A stretch of 64,000 nucleotides of DNA from Cordia subcordata. Lineage: Eukaryota > Streptophyta > Magnoliopsida > Boraginales > Cordiaceae. The notes below the pieces were generated by a model. It saw only the letters and a list, made by a program, of their open reading frames with translations. It ran no database searches and was not told the origin of the DNA. Where the stretch lies: contig JAPTOF010000026.1 in NCBI GenBank assembly GCA_028554755.1, positions 558,001 to 622,000 of the forward strand, in the 5' to 3' direction. Below are positions 62,831-64,000 of the stretch, in pieces. Each line of letters opens with the position of its first letter. Positions within the stretch are counted from its first letter, which is position 1. The translations under genes and the position numbers were made by a program.

Positions 62831-63856
62831 TCCACACACACACACACACAATGTGCCAATTGGCTACTCATTGATCGTATTTTTGGACAATTTTTTTTTA
62901 TTTTTTTTTATTGACGTTCAATTAATACATTAATGTATTAGGTATGGCTCTGTATGGTGAGAAAGAGTGGTACTTCTTTTCGCCCCGGGACCGCAAGTAC
63001 CCCAACGGCTCGCGTCCCAACAGGGCGGCGGGGACGGGTTACTGGAAGGCCACGGGAGCTGATAAGCCTGTGGGGAAGCCTAAACCAATGGGAATAAAGA
63101 AGGCACTCGTGTTCTACACTGGCAAAGCCCCCAAGGGAATCAAGACCAATTGGATCATGCATGAGTACCGGTTGGCTAACGTCGACAGGTCCGCTGCTGC
63201 CAACCGAAAGAATTTGAGGGTACCTCCTCATTAAATTTTAATTTTCAGGCTTTTCAATTACTTTAATTAATTGAATTAACTACAAATTATTAATTCAATA
63301 TTTTCATACGTCGTTGCAGCTTGATGATTGGGTATTGTGTCGAATATATAACAAGAAAGGTATCATCGAAAAGCGTTCTGCTGCTACTGATCATAACAAC
63401 CAATCTATGGAATTGTTCGAGCATGAGGAACAGAAGCCCAAACTCACCACATTTTCACACAATCAAATGGCGCCGCCACAAGCAGCAGTGTCGCCTCTCT
63501 CTCCGGCGGCGACAGGGACGGCGTCCATGCCACTATCGAAAGTGATGACGAATGAATACGGGCATTTTGACACCCACTCTGAATCTGCACCGAGGTTGAT
63601 GCACGCCGAATCAAGTGGCTCCGGGGAGGACCAAGTACTGTCCTCGCTGGAGTTCAACAACTCCGATTATAAGGAGGTTCAAAGTGTCCCGAAATGGGAT
63701 GACACGGACATGAGAGGAGCCCTTGATTATCAGCTCAATTACGTGGATGGCTTTCAAGACGATCCTTTTGCTTCTCATAATGGGATGCAGTATAATTACA
63801 ACCACCGATTCTTTACGTTGCAAGACATGTTCACTTACATGCACAAGCCTTTCTAG
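62602..63856 (+). CDS. NAC transcription factor, ATAF subgroup, three exons, 328 aa
   Basis: A DNA-binding regulator of stress, ABA and wounding responses, acting in the nucleus as a dimer (family knowledge). Exons: 62602-62773, 62942-63219, 63320-63856, GT-AG, joined in frame; the intron positions are the standard NAC ones. The NAC domain covers about residues 11-165: [18 protein letters not shown] (subdomain A), [16 protein letters not shown] (B), [20 protein letters not shown] with [13 protein letters not shown] (C, DNA contact), [11 protein letters not shown] (D), and [14 protein letters not shown] (E). The [16 protein letters not shown] run is typical of ATAF1/ATAF2-like members. The C-terminal 160 residues are Ser/Asp/Gln-rich, a likely activation region. 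In-frame stops lie upstream of the start. Confidence 0.94.
62774..62828. repeat. (TA)n microsatellite at the donor site of NAC intron 1
   Basis: GTAAATATATAT...: about 50 bases of TA begin six bases after the donor GT, followed by a short (CA)n. Intron 1 is only 168 bp, so the repeat makes up about a third of it. Confidence 0.92.
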
Positions 63857-64000
63857 TTGGATCACTACACAAGAATATATTTTTGGCATGTATATGTTTG
63901 TTGCGTTGTTAGTGGCTCAATTAATTAGCCAAACAACAACATTCTTTTTTGGCTCTAAGGGAAGGGATTGGCCACCCCGCAAATCTCTGTCTTTGCCCAT
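63857..64000 (+). other. NAC 3' UTR, runs off the window
   Basis: Non-coding sequence after the TAG. No poly(A) site can be fixed before the window ends. Confidence 0.6.

Overview
This window is nuclear DNA from a flowering plant, most likely a eudicot. It is AT-rich, its genes have short exons split by GT-AG introns, and it is full of plant LTR retrotransposons and small DNA transposons. I cannot name the species from sequence alone. Only three protein-coding genes look intact: a calcium-dependent protein kinase of the CPK4/11/12 type (minus strand, 4785-10114), a PAD4 lipase-like immune regulator (plus strand, 35579-47026) and an ATAF-type NAC transcription factor (plus strand, 62602-63856). 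All three families act in stress or immune signalling: CDPKs decode Ca2+ signals, PAD4 works with EDS1 downstream of TIR-type immune receptors, and ATAF NACs respond to ABA and wounding. They are far apart with repeats between them, so I infer no operon-like linkage.

Layout. 1-4784: AT-rich intergenic DNA with microsatellites, a degenerate GTGAACAT-type repeat and a Tourist-like MITE. 4785-10114: CDPK in seven exons. 10591-16325: a nearly complete Ty3/gypsy chromovirus (element 1, minus strand) whose single reading frame is broken by three in-frame stops. 15519-29803: a tandem duplication of about 7.15 kb. Each unit holds the 5' end of element 1 with its LTR, about 4.6 kb of flank (a MITE and a decayed hAT/DUF4371-type transposase gene), and the 3' part of a second Ty3/gypsy element (element 2). 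Element 2 is full length only in the right-hand part (28052-32982); it sits inside the hAT-type gene with a CTTTT target-site duplication. 33180-33680: a plant mobile domain fragment, followed by a short GC-rich hairpin.

35579-47026: PAD4. Its second intron is about 9.3 kb and interrupts the lipase-like domain. It carries a 407-bp inverted repeat, decayed copia sequence and a 3'-truncated antisense copia element. The four coding exons join into one 627-residue frame.

47840-53550: a retrotransposon graveyard. A copia-type solo LTR (47840-50872, target duplication AATAC) contains a second, unrelated solo LTR (48851-50485, target duplication GATCA). A relative of the outer LTR lies at 51436-52929, followed by a copia 3' end. 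All three LTRs carry triplicated modules of GTCGAC-centred palindromes just upstream of a TATA-like box. The inner LTR also carries four copies of a small hairpin whose two arms change together.

53990-62060: minisatellites, purine-rich repeats, two foldback elements, another MITE and SINE-like fragments. 62602-63856: the NAC gene, with a G-box upstream and a long (TA)n run in intron 1.

The observations most worth checking are the tandem duplication with its microhomology junction, the shared palindrome arrays, the covarying hairpins, and PAD4 staying open across a TE-filled intron.
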